A stretch of 64,000 nucleotides of DNA from an uncultured Eubacteriales bacterium (lineage in GTDB: Bacteria; Bacillota; Clostridia; Oscillospirales; Oscillospiraceae): NCBI GenBank assembly GCA_900545405.1, contig UQYT01000003.1:1-64000 (forward strand), read 5' to 3'. The stretch's first letter is position 1. Every line of letters starts with the position of its first letter. The notes under the pieces were generated by a model that was not told the origin of the DNA, ran no database searches, and saw nothing but the letters and a program-made list of their open reading frames with translations. Positions 9,701 through 15,857 of this stretch are shown one piece after another. The position numbers were made by a program, and so were the translations under genes.

Positions 9701-12119
9701 GTTTACAATGGCCGCGGCGGCGATGGAGGCCAAACGGCTGGGATTGTGCAGCAAGCCCATGTTTGTGACGCCTAACCACCTGACAGGCCAGTGGGCAAGC
9801 GAGTTTTTGAGGCTTTATCCCTCCGCGAATATCCTCGTCACGACGAAGAAAGACTTCGAGAAGGCCAACCGTCAGAAATTCTGCGCCCGCATAGCCACCG
9901 GCAACTACGACGCTGTAATCATCGGTCACAGCCAGTTTGAGAAGATCCCCGTGTCCCAAGAGCGGCAAGAGCAGCTTTTGCAGGACCAGATTGACGAGAT
10001 AACTGAGGGCATACGCGAGCTGAAAAGCTCCAACGGTGAGCGCTTCAGCATCAAGGCCATGGAACGCACGAAAAAGGGGCTTGAGGCCAAGCTCAAGAAG
10101 CTATTGGATTCACCGCGCGACGATGTGGTCACGTTTGAAGAATTGGGAGTTGACCGCCTGTTCGTGGACGAGGCACATTCGCATAAAAACCTCTACTACC
10201 AAACAAAAATGCAGAATGTAGCGGGCTTGTCCAGCTCGGAAGCCCAAAAGTCCTCAGATATGTACATGAAGTGCCGCTACCTTGACGAGAAAACCGGCAG
10301 CAAGGGCGTCGTGTTCGCCACCGGCACTCCCGTCTCGAACACGATGGTCGAGCTGTACACCATGCAGCGTTACTTACAGCATGATACGCTCGAAAACCTC
10401 GGCATGAGCCACTTCGACGCCTGGGCGGCGAACTTCGGTGAGACGGTCACGGCGATGGAGTTAGCTCCGGAAGGCTCAGGGTATCGCGCGCGTACACGAT
10501 TTTCTAAGTTTTTCAACCTCCCGGAGCTTATGAGCATATTCAAGGAGGTCGCAGACATTAAAACTTCCGATGAGCTGAATTTACCGAAACCCGAGGTTGT
10601 GTACCACAACGAGGTGTCTCAACCCACGGAGATACAGAAGGCGCTCGTAAAAGAACTTTCCGAGCGCGCTACGAAAGTCCATTCCCGGCAAGTTGACCCA
10701 AGCGTGGACAATATGCTCGCTATCACCAACGACGGCCGTAAGCTCGGACTCGACCAACGCGTGGTGAATCCACTTCTGCCCGACGAGCCGGGGGCAAAGG
10801 TCAACCGCTGTGTGGACAACGTGTTTAAGATTTGGGAGGACACAAAATCTGACCGCCTGACCCAAATTTTGTTTTGCGACCTTTCGACTCCCGGCAAAGG
10901 TTTCAGCGTTTATGACGACATACGCTCTAAACTTATTGCTCGTGGTGTGCCTGAGAACGAGATAGCTTTCATCCACGACGCCAACACCGATGAGAAAAAG
11001 AAAGCACTGTTTGCCAAAGTACGCTCCGGACAAGTCCGCGTCCTCATGGGCAGCACCGCTAAGATGGGCGCGGGGACAAACGTTCAGGACAGGCTTATAG
11101 CTCTCCACGATCTCGATGCTCCCTGGCGTCCCGGTGACCTCGAACAGCGCAAGGGGCGCATTGAAAGGCAGGGCAATATGAACGAGACTGTCCATGTGTA
11201 CAGGTACGTCACTGAAAATTCCTTCGATTCGTACCTCTGGCAGACTTTGGAGAACAAACAGAAGTTTATTTCGCAGATTATGACCTCTAAAAGCCCGGTG
11301 CGCTCATGCGAGGATGTGGACGAAACAACGCTCTCATTCGCGGAGATTAAAGCTCTGTGCGCGGGCGACCCGAGGATAAAAGAAAAAATGAATTTAGACG
11401 TCGAAGTCTCGAAGCTGCGGCTGCTCAAGTCCAGCTTCCAGAGCCAGAAGTACACGCTTGAGGACAACATCGCACGGTACTTCCCGCGCGAGATTGCGGA
11501 GACTAAGGCGCGAATTGTCGCGCTCGAGTCGGACATACAGACCAGAGAAGCGCATCCCGTGCCATCGGACAGTTTTGCAGGAATCGAGATGGATGGCGTC
11601 CGTTACACGGAGCGCGTCGCTGCTGGCGAGGCGCTTTTAAATTTATTGCGCACGGTACAGGACACGAGGCCTGTTCACGTCGGCAGCTTTCGCGGCTTCG
11701 ACGTGGAAGTTTCGCTTGAACAATTCGGAAAGCACGGCCTCACGCTCAAAGGCGCGGCTGAGCACCATGTCAAGCTGGGAGCCGACGCGCTCGGCAATAT
11801 CCTGCGTGTCGAGAACGCGCTTGCTTCATTGGACAAAAAGCTAGATACGAACCGCGTTCGGCTTGTAGACTTGGAGCGTCAGGTCGAGAACGCACGCGAG
11901 GAGCTTGAAAAGCCATTCCCACAGGAGGCCGAGCTCGCTGAAAAGAGTGCGCGGCTTATACAATTGAACGCAGAATTAGATATGGAGAATAACGCACCGC
12001 CTGAGCCGGTTGCCGAGGAAAATGAGGATGAGCGCCCGTCGCTGCTCGCAAAACTTAAGGAACCCATACCGCTTTATGAACCGAAACCACAACACCAAGT
12101 TATGGAGGCTTGCAGATGA
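3708..12119 (+). CDS. ICE DNA methylase / SNF2-type helicase giant protein
   Basis: A 2,803-residue protein of the Tn1549-type methylase-helicase family. The N-terminus resembles ArdC-type ssDNA-binding regions (YDVWTGRMGRYVRRGAKG). A low-complexity linker spans residues about 244-360. Two copies of a small domain (about 891-970 and 1087-1165) begin RPRDPMAPAY and QPREPMASAY. The N6-adenine methylase motif EPAMGVGNF is at 1327 and a degenerate catalytic motif GNVPFG near 1387. Helicase motifs are GAGKT (Lys1997), DEAH (2154) and QRKGRIERQGN (about 2480). Homologues as I recall them begin with 'PxKLTSI'; here that sequence precedes the first usable start (GTG 3708), and a ribosome-binding site (about 3668-3672) sits eight bases before an in-frame ACG at 3681. 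The natural start may be a mutated ATG. Confidence 0.9.
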   Translation: MLAHDTLGSITDGYEPWAAFINTMSRNYKYGFADQLLIHAQRPDASACAGYDVWTGRMGRYVRRGAKGIALVDNSGDSPKLRYVFDVSDTGARKNSRPFEPWQVNSENTSAVASALEACFSVEPRVSLAEQLEVVAAQLADEYWLDNSGDILGIVDGSFLEGYDEFTIGVKFRNAAVVSLTHSLLTRCGFEPENYLTPENFEDVFEWNTPETASALGTAVSSINQTVLREIERSIRSYERSLHNDRNNLQNSERRANPEPDHSRDGANRPVREDAPALSQGAPAGAVESPRADGDAVRAPARDRNSGAEPHRPDTAEARGGGGRDGSAESRRPDEMDGPYERLQSTGRGSSSERVNLQLNLFDEAEDVDAPSAFVCPQDVIDALLREGENTSYLRERVVAEFEKQRTLDEIAAFLPTVYHGGVGVSVNGERYAAWMGSDGIRIAQGDAARYEHNAQIISWESAAERISELLNTGQYAGSWELERSAATERELLAQQIVYLYRDLVDGQENSLFPSLNGIKNGLFPDVTERVAAMLADHEQCETLLNEYRDFLAAYRADRSVLRFHYHRTNEMLNSLESQLLPRVQFHSDAEIIPSPHQFITKDEIDKLLRDGGSTSGGKWRIFRYFTEEHSTEDKADFLKREYGIGGRSHALSDAPGSDESHDAKGMTLSKGGCENVSLTWRQIARRIDELITSDRFMTALELAVYDTHTAAYAQYNRAKPYHDGDIVLVQYGGAFYTYGADAETAAHALGQRTRQAGGLDYVEIMEEQIEPALDSLRAYKPVTLNYENGTELTVDFHLPDDLREQYEQRLYEALIASDYYADAVMNSDEENATLTGERVLREYAADSDDRDFQRTYYDNPRLRDELNRAALDAAYHDLSEPPSEDEPVIRPRDPMAPAYNVGDFVWIERRQFEITDILGDHVELLQSGLDIPIYRSESKEYFELYLKQDTRNRQITDFLTADLDDESGQLVNRLLTDEDRAQIAHWLRDGEGNTQISERLEVLLDGRDGIEPDGLHYSITGDNGNIVAAGFLPWEQLAEALRGMYKRDMARGIENEAGAPDITYLDLKETPAEDEPEFDDTPVNIQPREPMASAYGVGDFVWYEGREYQITDLQRGYVELLPPELPIPVYRTESRADFERGLLADERNRYITDYLTTETDNDAREQLTKTVAYYDAEKTHLPYDVVFQTIGSAPEPEPEPPAPNTPNNFRITDDHLGEGGAKSRFRTNMDAIHLLKQLEANGLAATAGEQETLSRYTGWGAIPEAFDDSKPEWRREFEELKAALTPEEYEAARGSTLNAHYTSPTVIRAIYDALGNMGFESGRILEPAMGVGNFFGLLPESMAHSELHGVELDSITGRIARQLYPEAEITVAGFETTNRPGFYDLAVGNVPFGNYQVFDPEYNRLGFSIHNYFAAKMLDQVRPGGIVAFVTSRYTMDARDESVRCYLAERGELLGAIRLPNNAFLANAGTEVVTDIIFLQRRELPLTELPEWVHVGETPEGFKINKYFLQHPEMVLGTPTDESTQYGRQDYTVAPIEGADLAEQLHEAIQHIHGEYAEREIEQAEVPDIIPAEPDVRNYSFTLVDGDVFYREGGIMVKQDVSATMSERIKGLVELRDCTRRLIELQTIDAGDGVIAAEQRRLNELYDAFNAKHGLISSRESKRAFEDDSSYYLLCSLEILDDDGNLERKSDMFTKRTIQPHRPVEHTETEVESLAVSMNEKARVDLPYMAKLCGKSEDEVAAELQGVIFRVPGTDHYITADEYLSGNVREKLREAEAAAESDQSYSVNVDALRAAQPHDLTASEIDVRLGATWIEPRYIRQFINETFKPSFWASQSIKVHYSPVTGEWRVEGKSATGANDVNAYNTYGTQRMNAYKILENTLNLRDVRVYDKVVDVDGTERRVLNSKETTLAQQKQQVIKDAFKDWLWKDQQRRETLVAKYNELFNSIKPREYDGSHLTFPGMNPEIELRQHQRDAIARILYGGNTLLAHEVGAGKTFTMAAAAMEAKRLGLCSKPMFVTPNHLTGQWASEFLRLYPSANILVTTKKDFEKANRQKFCARIATGNYDAVIIGHSQFEKIPVSQERQEQLLQDQIDEITEGIRELKSSNGERFSIKAMERTKKGLEAKLKKLLDSPRDDVVTFEELGVDRLFVDEAHSHKNLYYQTKMQNVAGLSSSEAQKSSDMYMKCRYLDEKTGSKGVVFATGTPVSNTMVELYTMQRYLQHDTLENLGMSHFDAWAANFGETVTAMELAPEGSGYRARTRFSKFFNLPELMSIFKEVADIKTSDELNLPKPEVVYHNEVSQPTEIQKALVKELSERATKVHSRQVDPSVDNMLAITNDGRKLGLDQRVVNPLLPDEPGAKVNRCVDNVFKIWEDTKSDRLTQILFCDLSTPGKGFSVYDDIRSKLIARGVPENEIAFIHDANTDEKKKALFAKVRSGQVRVLMGSTAKMGAGTNVQDRLIALHDLDAPWRPGDLEQRKGRIERQGNMNETVHVYRYVTENSFDSYLWQTLENKQKFISQIMTSKSPVRSCEDVDETTLSFAEIKALCAGDPRIKEKMNLDVEVSKLRLLKSSFQSQKYTLEDNIARYFPREIAETKARIVALESDIQTREAHPVPSDSFAGIEMDGVRYTERVAAGEALLNLLRTVQDTRPVHVGSFRGFDVEVSLEQFGKHGLTLKGAAEHHVKLGADALGNILRVENALASLDKKLDTNRVRLVDLERQVENAREELEKPFPQEAELAEKSARLIQLNAELDMENNAPPEPVAEENEDERPSLLAKLKEPIPLYEPKPQHQVMEACR
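4438..4785 (+). CDS. tnpV: TnpV-family protein, nested inside the helicase gene
   Basis: A 115-residue protein in the +1 frame relative to the methylase/helicase gene. It matches the TnpV family over its whole length: an N-terminal ITYRTVNDVQIPNLTIPE, then GRYGRMRQRYLKEHRPVLW, and near the end ADPMKWTGLMNACKAQAEEVV. TnpV was named from Tn4451; its function is not settled (an excisionase-like role has been suggested). AAAGGAG lies about nine bases before the ATG at 4438, so independent translation is plausible. An in-frame start at 4309 would add an unrelated N-terminus and I reject it. The host frame encodes only a disordered linker here, so two reading frames are open over 348 bases. Confidence 0.85.
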   Translation: MTEITYRTVNDVQIPNLTIPETAPIGRYGRMRQRYLKEHRPVLWNHLVLTGTLYEHLHEIETAAQSRIDLILPKLAEAAGATEALKAADPMKWTGLMNACKAQAEEVVLNELIYN

Positions 12120-12814
12120 ACCTGAAAGAACAGTTAATTGAGAAAATGGAGGCCGAGTTTGAGCATTTTCACTCGTGGCTGCTGGAACAGCCGCCGGAGG
12201 AAGTCCTGGATCTCGCATACGATTACCTCACGAAGCAAGATATTTTGATGAACCTGGAGGATACCGACCTTTCGCCGGCGCAGATTGAGACGATGCTGCG
12301 TTCACCTTGTCCGCTGGAGGACGTGTTGCGGGACTGCTTCCACATTGACCAGGCTGACTACAACTACACCCTCAAAGTCCTCATAGATCAGCGCGCCGAC
12401 ATGGAGATGGAGAAGCAGCGCGCCATACCCATCTACAATGGCACGGCGCGGGAGGCAAAAGAGCAAGGTGAGCTGGACAAGTTCAAGGCTTCGGCTGAGG
12501 CCGACGAGAATTGCAAAACCGCCATTGAAAACGCCATCGCCCGTAACTATGACGGCTCGCGTCTGAACACCAGCGCCGCGATACGCGAGGTGCGCGAGCA
12601 GTTTGGCGACAAGCGGCTCACCCGCGTTACTGCATCGCTCGTAGTCAACAGGCAATCTGATGCCCGTATCAGTCCGGAGAATATGAAATGGGCTGAGAAG
12701 AACGCCACGACGAAAAACGTGTTCACTGACCGCACCCATTCCGGGCTTCTGGACATCTTCGCCACTCGGTTGCGTGAGAGTGAACGCAAACGCGCCAGGG
12801 AGGCAGAACGGTGA
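12116..12814 (+). CDS. DUF3848/DUF3849 protein, copy A
   Basis: A 232-residue ICE protein. The N-terminal half (SWLLEQPPEEVLDLAYDYL, SPAQIETMLRSPCPLEDV) matches DUF3848 and the C-terminal half (AIPIYNGTAREAKEQGELD, ENCKTAIENAIARNYDG, RISPENMKWAEKN) matches DUF3849. Both are found in conjugative elements of Clostridia; no activity is known. Its ATG overlaps the helicase stop (ATGA), with GGAGG at 12,104-12,108. It is the first of two tandem copies, about 70% alike by eye, and is followed by truncated mobC and relaxase copies. Confidence 0.85.
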   Translation: MNLKEQLIEKMEAEFEHFHSWLLEQPPEEVLDLAYDYLTKQDILMNLEDTDLSPAQIETMLRSPCPLEDVLRDCFHIDQADYNYTLKVLIDQRADMEMEKQRAIPIYNGTAREAKEQGELDKFKASAEADENCKTAIENAIARNYDGSRLNTSAAIREVREQFGDKRLTRVTASLVVNRQSDARISPENMKWAEKNATTKNVFTDRTHSGLLDIFATRLRESERKRAREAER

Positions 12815-12942
12815 GTAAAACGCGCAACGCGTTCCTGCTCGTCCGCATAAACGCCGAGGAACGCGCCGAGATTCAAAACTGTCTCGACGAAGTGTGGGTC
12901 GCGCTGGATGATGTACTGCGTAAGCTGGCGGTCATTGAGTAA
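12811..12942 (+). pseudogene. mobC copy A, internally deleted
   Basis: A 43-residue reading frame that joins the start of MobC (TRNAFLLVRINAEERAEIQN) directly to its end (LDEVWVALDDVLRKLAVIE). Against the intact copy at 13,923-14,258 about 67 residues are missing in frame. The join falls where the intact gene has two similar short sequences, AAATTCAGACT and AGATTCAAAACC, so deletion between short direct repeats is the likely cause. The ribbon-helix-helix core is mostly lost, so it is probably inactive. Confidence 0.85.
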
Positions 12943-13070
12943 TGGCCGTCACTCGCATCATCCCTATCCGCGGCTCAAAAGGCCAGAGCGTTATACGCTC
13001 GCTCACCGAGCGAACAGACTACGTCAAGGCCCCGGAGAAAACTGAAAATGGCTCGTTAGTCTATATAGAG
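12942..13070 (+). pseudogene. relaxase copy A, 5' fragment
   Basis: The first about 41 codons match the intact relaxase start at 14,258 almost base for base (MAVTRIIPIRGSKGQSVIRS through TENGSLVY). Similarity then stops at about 13,065-13,070 and the sequence switches to a remnant of the helicase 3' end. The reading frame stays open to 13,247, but only as a junction artefact. It is the downstream edge of the first duplicated unit. Confidence 0.85.
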
Positions 13071-13228
13071 AGCTTAACACCGAGCTGGACATTGAGAGCA
13101 AAGCGCCGTCTGAGCCTGTCAGCTAGGAAAAAGAAGATAAGCGACCGTCACTACTTGCAAAACTCAAAGAACCAATACCGCTTTACGACCCGAAACTACA
13201 TAACCAAGTTAAGGAGGCTTGCAAATGA
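13071..13228 (+). pseudogene. helicase 3'-end remnant
   Basis: In the frame from about 13,073 the translation LNTELDIESKAPSEPVS, one TAG stop, then RPSLLAKLKEPIPLYDPK and QVKEACK parallels the last 50 or so residues of the intact helicase (LNAELDMENNAPPEPVA..). The stop codon and several substitutions show it is not coding now. It also supplies the ribosome-binding site (AAGGAGG) for the second DUF3848/3849 gene. Confidence 0.85.
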
Positions 13229-13926
13229 ACCAATACGAACAGCTTGAAGCAAAGATGAACACAGAGTTTGACACTTACCGTGACTGGCTGCTCACACAGC
13301 CGCCAGAGGAAATTTTGAATCATGCAAATGAGTACAACGCAAAGCAGGAAATAATGGCAGCCCTGTCTGATGCAGACCTTTCACCTGCACAAATTGAAAC
13401 TCTGCTGCGCTCGCCCTGCCCGCTGGAGGACGTGTTCAAGGATTACCAGCAGATGGACTTTTTCTCAGACCCCGTGTGGGACTTCAGGGAGTTCATCACG
13501 ATGCGGGCCGATGATGTTATGAAGCATCAGCGCGCTATTCCCATATACACCAGTACGCTTAACGATGCCCGCGAGCGTAACGAGCTGGGCGCGTTTGAAG
13601 CCTCAGCTAAGGCCGATGAGAATTGCAAAACAGCCATAGAGAACGCTATTGCCCGCAACTACGATGGCTCTCGGCTGATTACCAACGCCGCCATACAAGA
13701 GGTGCGGGAGCAGTTTGGCGACAAGCGCTTGGTGCGTGTGGCGGCGTCGCTTATAGTCAACAGGCCGCACGATGGACGCATCAGTCCGGAGAATATGAAA
13801 TGGGCTGAGAAAAACGCCACCACGAAAAAGCTCTCCACGGATCGTACACACTCCGGCCTGCTGGACATTTTCGCTACGCGCCTGCGCGAGAGCGAGCGCA
13901 AACGTGAGAGGGGTGCGGAGCGGTGA
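13225..13926 (+). CDS. DUF3848/DUF3849 protein, copy B
   Basis: A 233-residue paralogue of the protein at 12,116. It keeps the DUF3848 core (DWLLTQPPEEILNHANEY, SPAQIETLLRSPCPLEDVF) and the DUF3849 core (AIPIYTSTLNDARERNELG, ENCKTAIENAIARNYDG, GRISPENMKWAEKNATTKK). It starts at ATG 13,225 after AAGGAGG. The stop overlaps the GTG start of the intact mobC. Being upstream of intact mobilisation genes, this copy probably sits in the working transfer operon. Molecular role unknown. Confidence 0.85.
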   Translation: MNQYEQLEAKMNTEFDTYRDWLLTQPPEEILNHANEYNAKQEIMAALSDADLSPAQIETLLRSPCPLEDVFKDYQQMDFFSDPVWDFREFITMRADDVMKHQRAIPIYTSTLNDARERNELGAFEASAKADENCKTAIENAIARNYDGSRLITNAAIQEVREQFGDKRLVRVAASLIVNRPHDGRISPENMKWAEKNATTKKLSTDRTHSGLLDIFATRLRESERKRERGAER

Positions 13927-14258
13927 AAAACACGCGCAATACGTTCCTGCTTGTCCGAATAAATGACGAGGAACGCGCGCAAATTCAGACTCGGATGGCA
14001 CTCGCCGGGACGAAGAACATGAGCGCCTTTATTCGCAAAATGGCGCTCGACGGGCGAATCATTCTGCTGGACATGGATGAAATAAAGACGCTGGTGAGCC
14101 TCCTGCGGCGCACCAGCGCAAATGTTAACCAGATTGCGAAACGCGTCAATTCCACCGGTCGAGTTTATGAGAACGACCTCTCGGAGATTCAAAACCGTCT
14201 CGGCGAGGTGTGGGCTGCACTGGACGGCGTGCTGCGAAAACTGGCGGTCATTGAGTAA
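13923..14258 (+). CDS. mobC: MobC-type mobilisation accessory protein
   Basis: A 111-residue protein. The N-terminal FLLVRINDEERAQIQTRM and NMSAFIRKMALDG match the ribbon-helix-helix DNA-binding part of the MobC/plasmid mobilisation relaxosome family, and LLRRTSANVNQIAKRVN is the family's C-terminal motif. It should bind oriT and help the relaxase open the strands. It starts with GTG inside the stop of the upstream gene and its TAA overlaps the relaxase ATG by one base, a tightly coupled relaxosome operon. Confidence 0.88.
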   Translation: MKNTRNTFLLVRINDEERAQIQTRMALAGTKNMSAFIRKMALDGRIILLDMDEIKTLVSLLRRTSANVNQIAKRVNSTGRVYENDLSEIQNRLGEVWAALDGVLRKLAVIE

Positions 14259-15637
14259 TGGCCGTCACTCGCATCATCCCTATCCGCGGCTCAAAAGGCC
14301 AGAGCGTTATACGCTCGCTCACCGAGCGAACAGACTACGTCAAGGCTCCGGAGAAAACTGAAAATGGCTCATTGGTCTATGCCTACGGATGTACACCACA
14401 GCTCGTCGCGGCAGAGTTCGCACTCTCAAAACGTCAGTACGCGCAACACACTGGGCGCAAGGCTCCGGGCGTGATTGCCTACCACATACGCCAATCGTTC
14501 AAGCCCGGTGAGATTACGCCTGAGGAAGCAAACATCGTAGGGCGCGAGCTGGCCGAGCGCTTCCTCAAGGGCAAGCACGCCTACATTGTCTGCACCCATG
14601 TGGATAGGAAGCACATCCACTCGCACATCATTTTCAACTCGACCACTCTCGACGGCACGGCGAAATTTCAGAATATTTTTAACTCGTCTCGTGTCGTATC
14701 CCGGCTCTCCGACCTCATTTGCCTCGAACACAGCCTGTCCGTAATTAATAATCCTCAACGTTACAGCGGGATTACCTACGATAAGTGGCTTGGTGACAAA
14801 AAGCAGCTCTCGCACCGTGACGTGCTGCGCGCTGCCATCGACGACGCACTCGCGCGGAAACCTAAAACTTTTGACGAGCTAATACGGCTTGTGCGTGAAA
14901 GTGGTTACCGTGTGAGCGAGGGCAAGAGCGTTACTTTTTACAAGCCCAGGCAGAAGGGCATCAAGCTCCATACACTCGGCGCTGGCTACTCCGAGGCCGA
15001 GTTGCGCGCGGTCATTGAGGGTAAAGCGGCGCACAATCCGCGCGGCAAACGCGAGCGCGTGAATCTACTCATAGACATCGAGGCCAGGCTCGCAGCGGGC
15101 AAAGGCGGTGGCTACGCACAATGGGCGAAGGTTTTCAACGTAAAGCAGATGGCGAAAACCTTGCTGTATTTGCAGGAACACGGTATCAAGGGACGCGAAG
15201 AACTCAATGCCCGCGCCGACGCCGCGAGTGAAAAGCTCGCTGCCGTGAACGAGCGCATCAAAGCGATTGACGCACAGATCAAGGAGTTCGCCGAGCTGCG
15301 CGGGCAGATCGTGACCTATGCCAAAACGCGCAAAATCTTCGACGAGTATAAGGCGGCGCATTACTCACGCAAGTTCTACGACGCGCATGAGGATGCCATC
15401 GAGCAGCACCGCGCGGCGAAGCGATACTTCACAGAGCACTGTTTCGGGAAGCTGCCAAAGGTCAAAGACATCAACGAGCTGTTCGATAAACTCGTTGCGG
15501 AGAAGCGCGCGGCATACGCCGAGTACAGGGCAATCCGCGACGAGCACCGCGAGCTGCTCGTCCATCGCCACAACGTCGAGGTGTTCCTTGGCGAAGAAAA
15601 ACCAGCCGCGTCCTATCAGGATCGCGGAGAAAGATAA
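14258..15637 (+). CDS. relaxase / mobilisation nuclease
   Basis: A 459-residue relaxase of the Tn1549-type MobP-like group. The metal-binding histidine motif HVDRKHIHSHIIFN lies at residues about 115-128. The middle (ITYDKWLGDKKQLSHRDVLR, then a region rich in basic residues) is typical of this group, and the C-terminal third looks like coiled-coil. It nicks oriT, stays bound to the 5' end and leads the strand into the recipient. The ATG overlaps the mobC stop and a strong terminator follows. The type IV secretion genes it needs are not in the window and should lie to the left. Confidence 0.92.
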   Translation: MAVTRIIPIRGSKGQSVIRSLTERTDYVKAPEKTENGSLVYAYGCTPQLVAAEFALSKRQYAQHTGRKAPGVIAYHIRQSFKPGEITPEEANIVGRELAERFLKGKHAYIVCTHVDRKHIHSHIIFNSTTLDGTAKFQNIFNSSRVVSRLSDLICLEHSLSVINNPQRYSGITYDKWLGDKKQLSHRDVLRAAIDDALARKPKTFDELIRLVRESGYRVSEGKSVTFYKPRQKGIKLHTLGAGYSEAELRAVIEGKAAHNPRGKRERVNLLIDIEARLAAGKGGGYAQWAKVFNVKQMAKTLLYLQEHGIKGREELNARADAASEKLAAVNERIKAIDAQIKEFAELRGQIVTYAKTRKIFDEYKAAHYSRKFYDAHEDAIEQHRAAKRYFTEHCFGKLPKVKDINELFDKLVAEKRAAYAEYRAIRDEHRELLVHRHNVEVFLGEEKPAASYQDRGER

Positions 15638-15661
15638 GCACCCGCGAGGGTGCGCCGCCGA

Positions 15662-15693
15662 AAAAAGCTCCAGGCAAGTGCCTGGAGCTTTTT
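15662..15693 (+). terminator. relaxase operon terminator
   Basis: A perfect 15-bp inverted repeat (AAAAAGCTCCAGGCA / TGCCTGGAGCTTTTT) with a two-base centre. The A and T tracts let it work in both directions. It ends the mobilisation operon. Bases 15,694-15,822 hold only an imperfect palindrome at 15,737-15,756 and no gene. Confidence 0.9.
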
Positions 15694-15822
15694 GAGCTTT
15701 TGGGGTTTGGGGGCGTTAGCCCTCAACAGGCATTTTTGAGTGTGTATATACGCACTCATTGCTTGCTGTTTCCCGAACCTCAAATATCGCTATTTGGTAA
15801 AATGTCCACGAGTTTGCACACA

Positions 15823-15852
15823 AAGGCTCCCCGGATTCTTCCGGGGAGCCTT
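15823..15852 (-). terminator. SLH gene 1 terminator
   Basis: A 12-bp stem AAGGCTCCCCGG / CCGGGGAGCCTT with a six-base loop lies five bases after the minus-strand stop of the SLH gene and is followed by TTTG. It probably ends that transcript. Confidence 0.75.
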
Positions 15853-15857
15853 GACTT

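Larger units (their letters stand above)
11963..14377 (+). repeat. tandem duplication: helicase end, DUF3848/3849, mobC, relaxase start
   Basis: Unit A (about 11,963-13,065) and unit B (about 13,072-14,377) share gene order and sequence: helicase 3' end, DUF3848/3849 gene, mobC, first codons of the relaxase. Unit A keeps the functional helicase end but has a deleted mobC and only the first codons of the relaxase; unit B has a dead helicase remnant but intact mobC and relaxase. The DUF copies have diverged more than the relaxase starts, so either the duplication is old with local gene conversion, or the second unit came from a related element. Confidence 0.85.

Noticed and set aside
12942..13247. 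A 101-codon frame beginning like the relaxase
   Set aside because: Only the first about 41 codons match the relaxase; the rest is a frame through the helicase remnant, so it is a duplication junction, not a gene.
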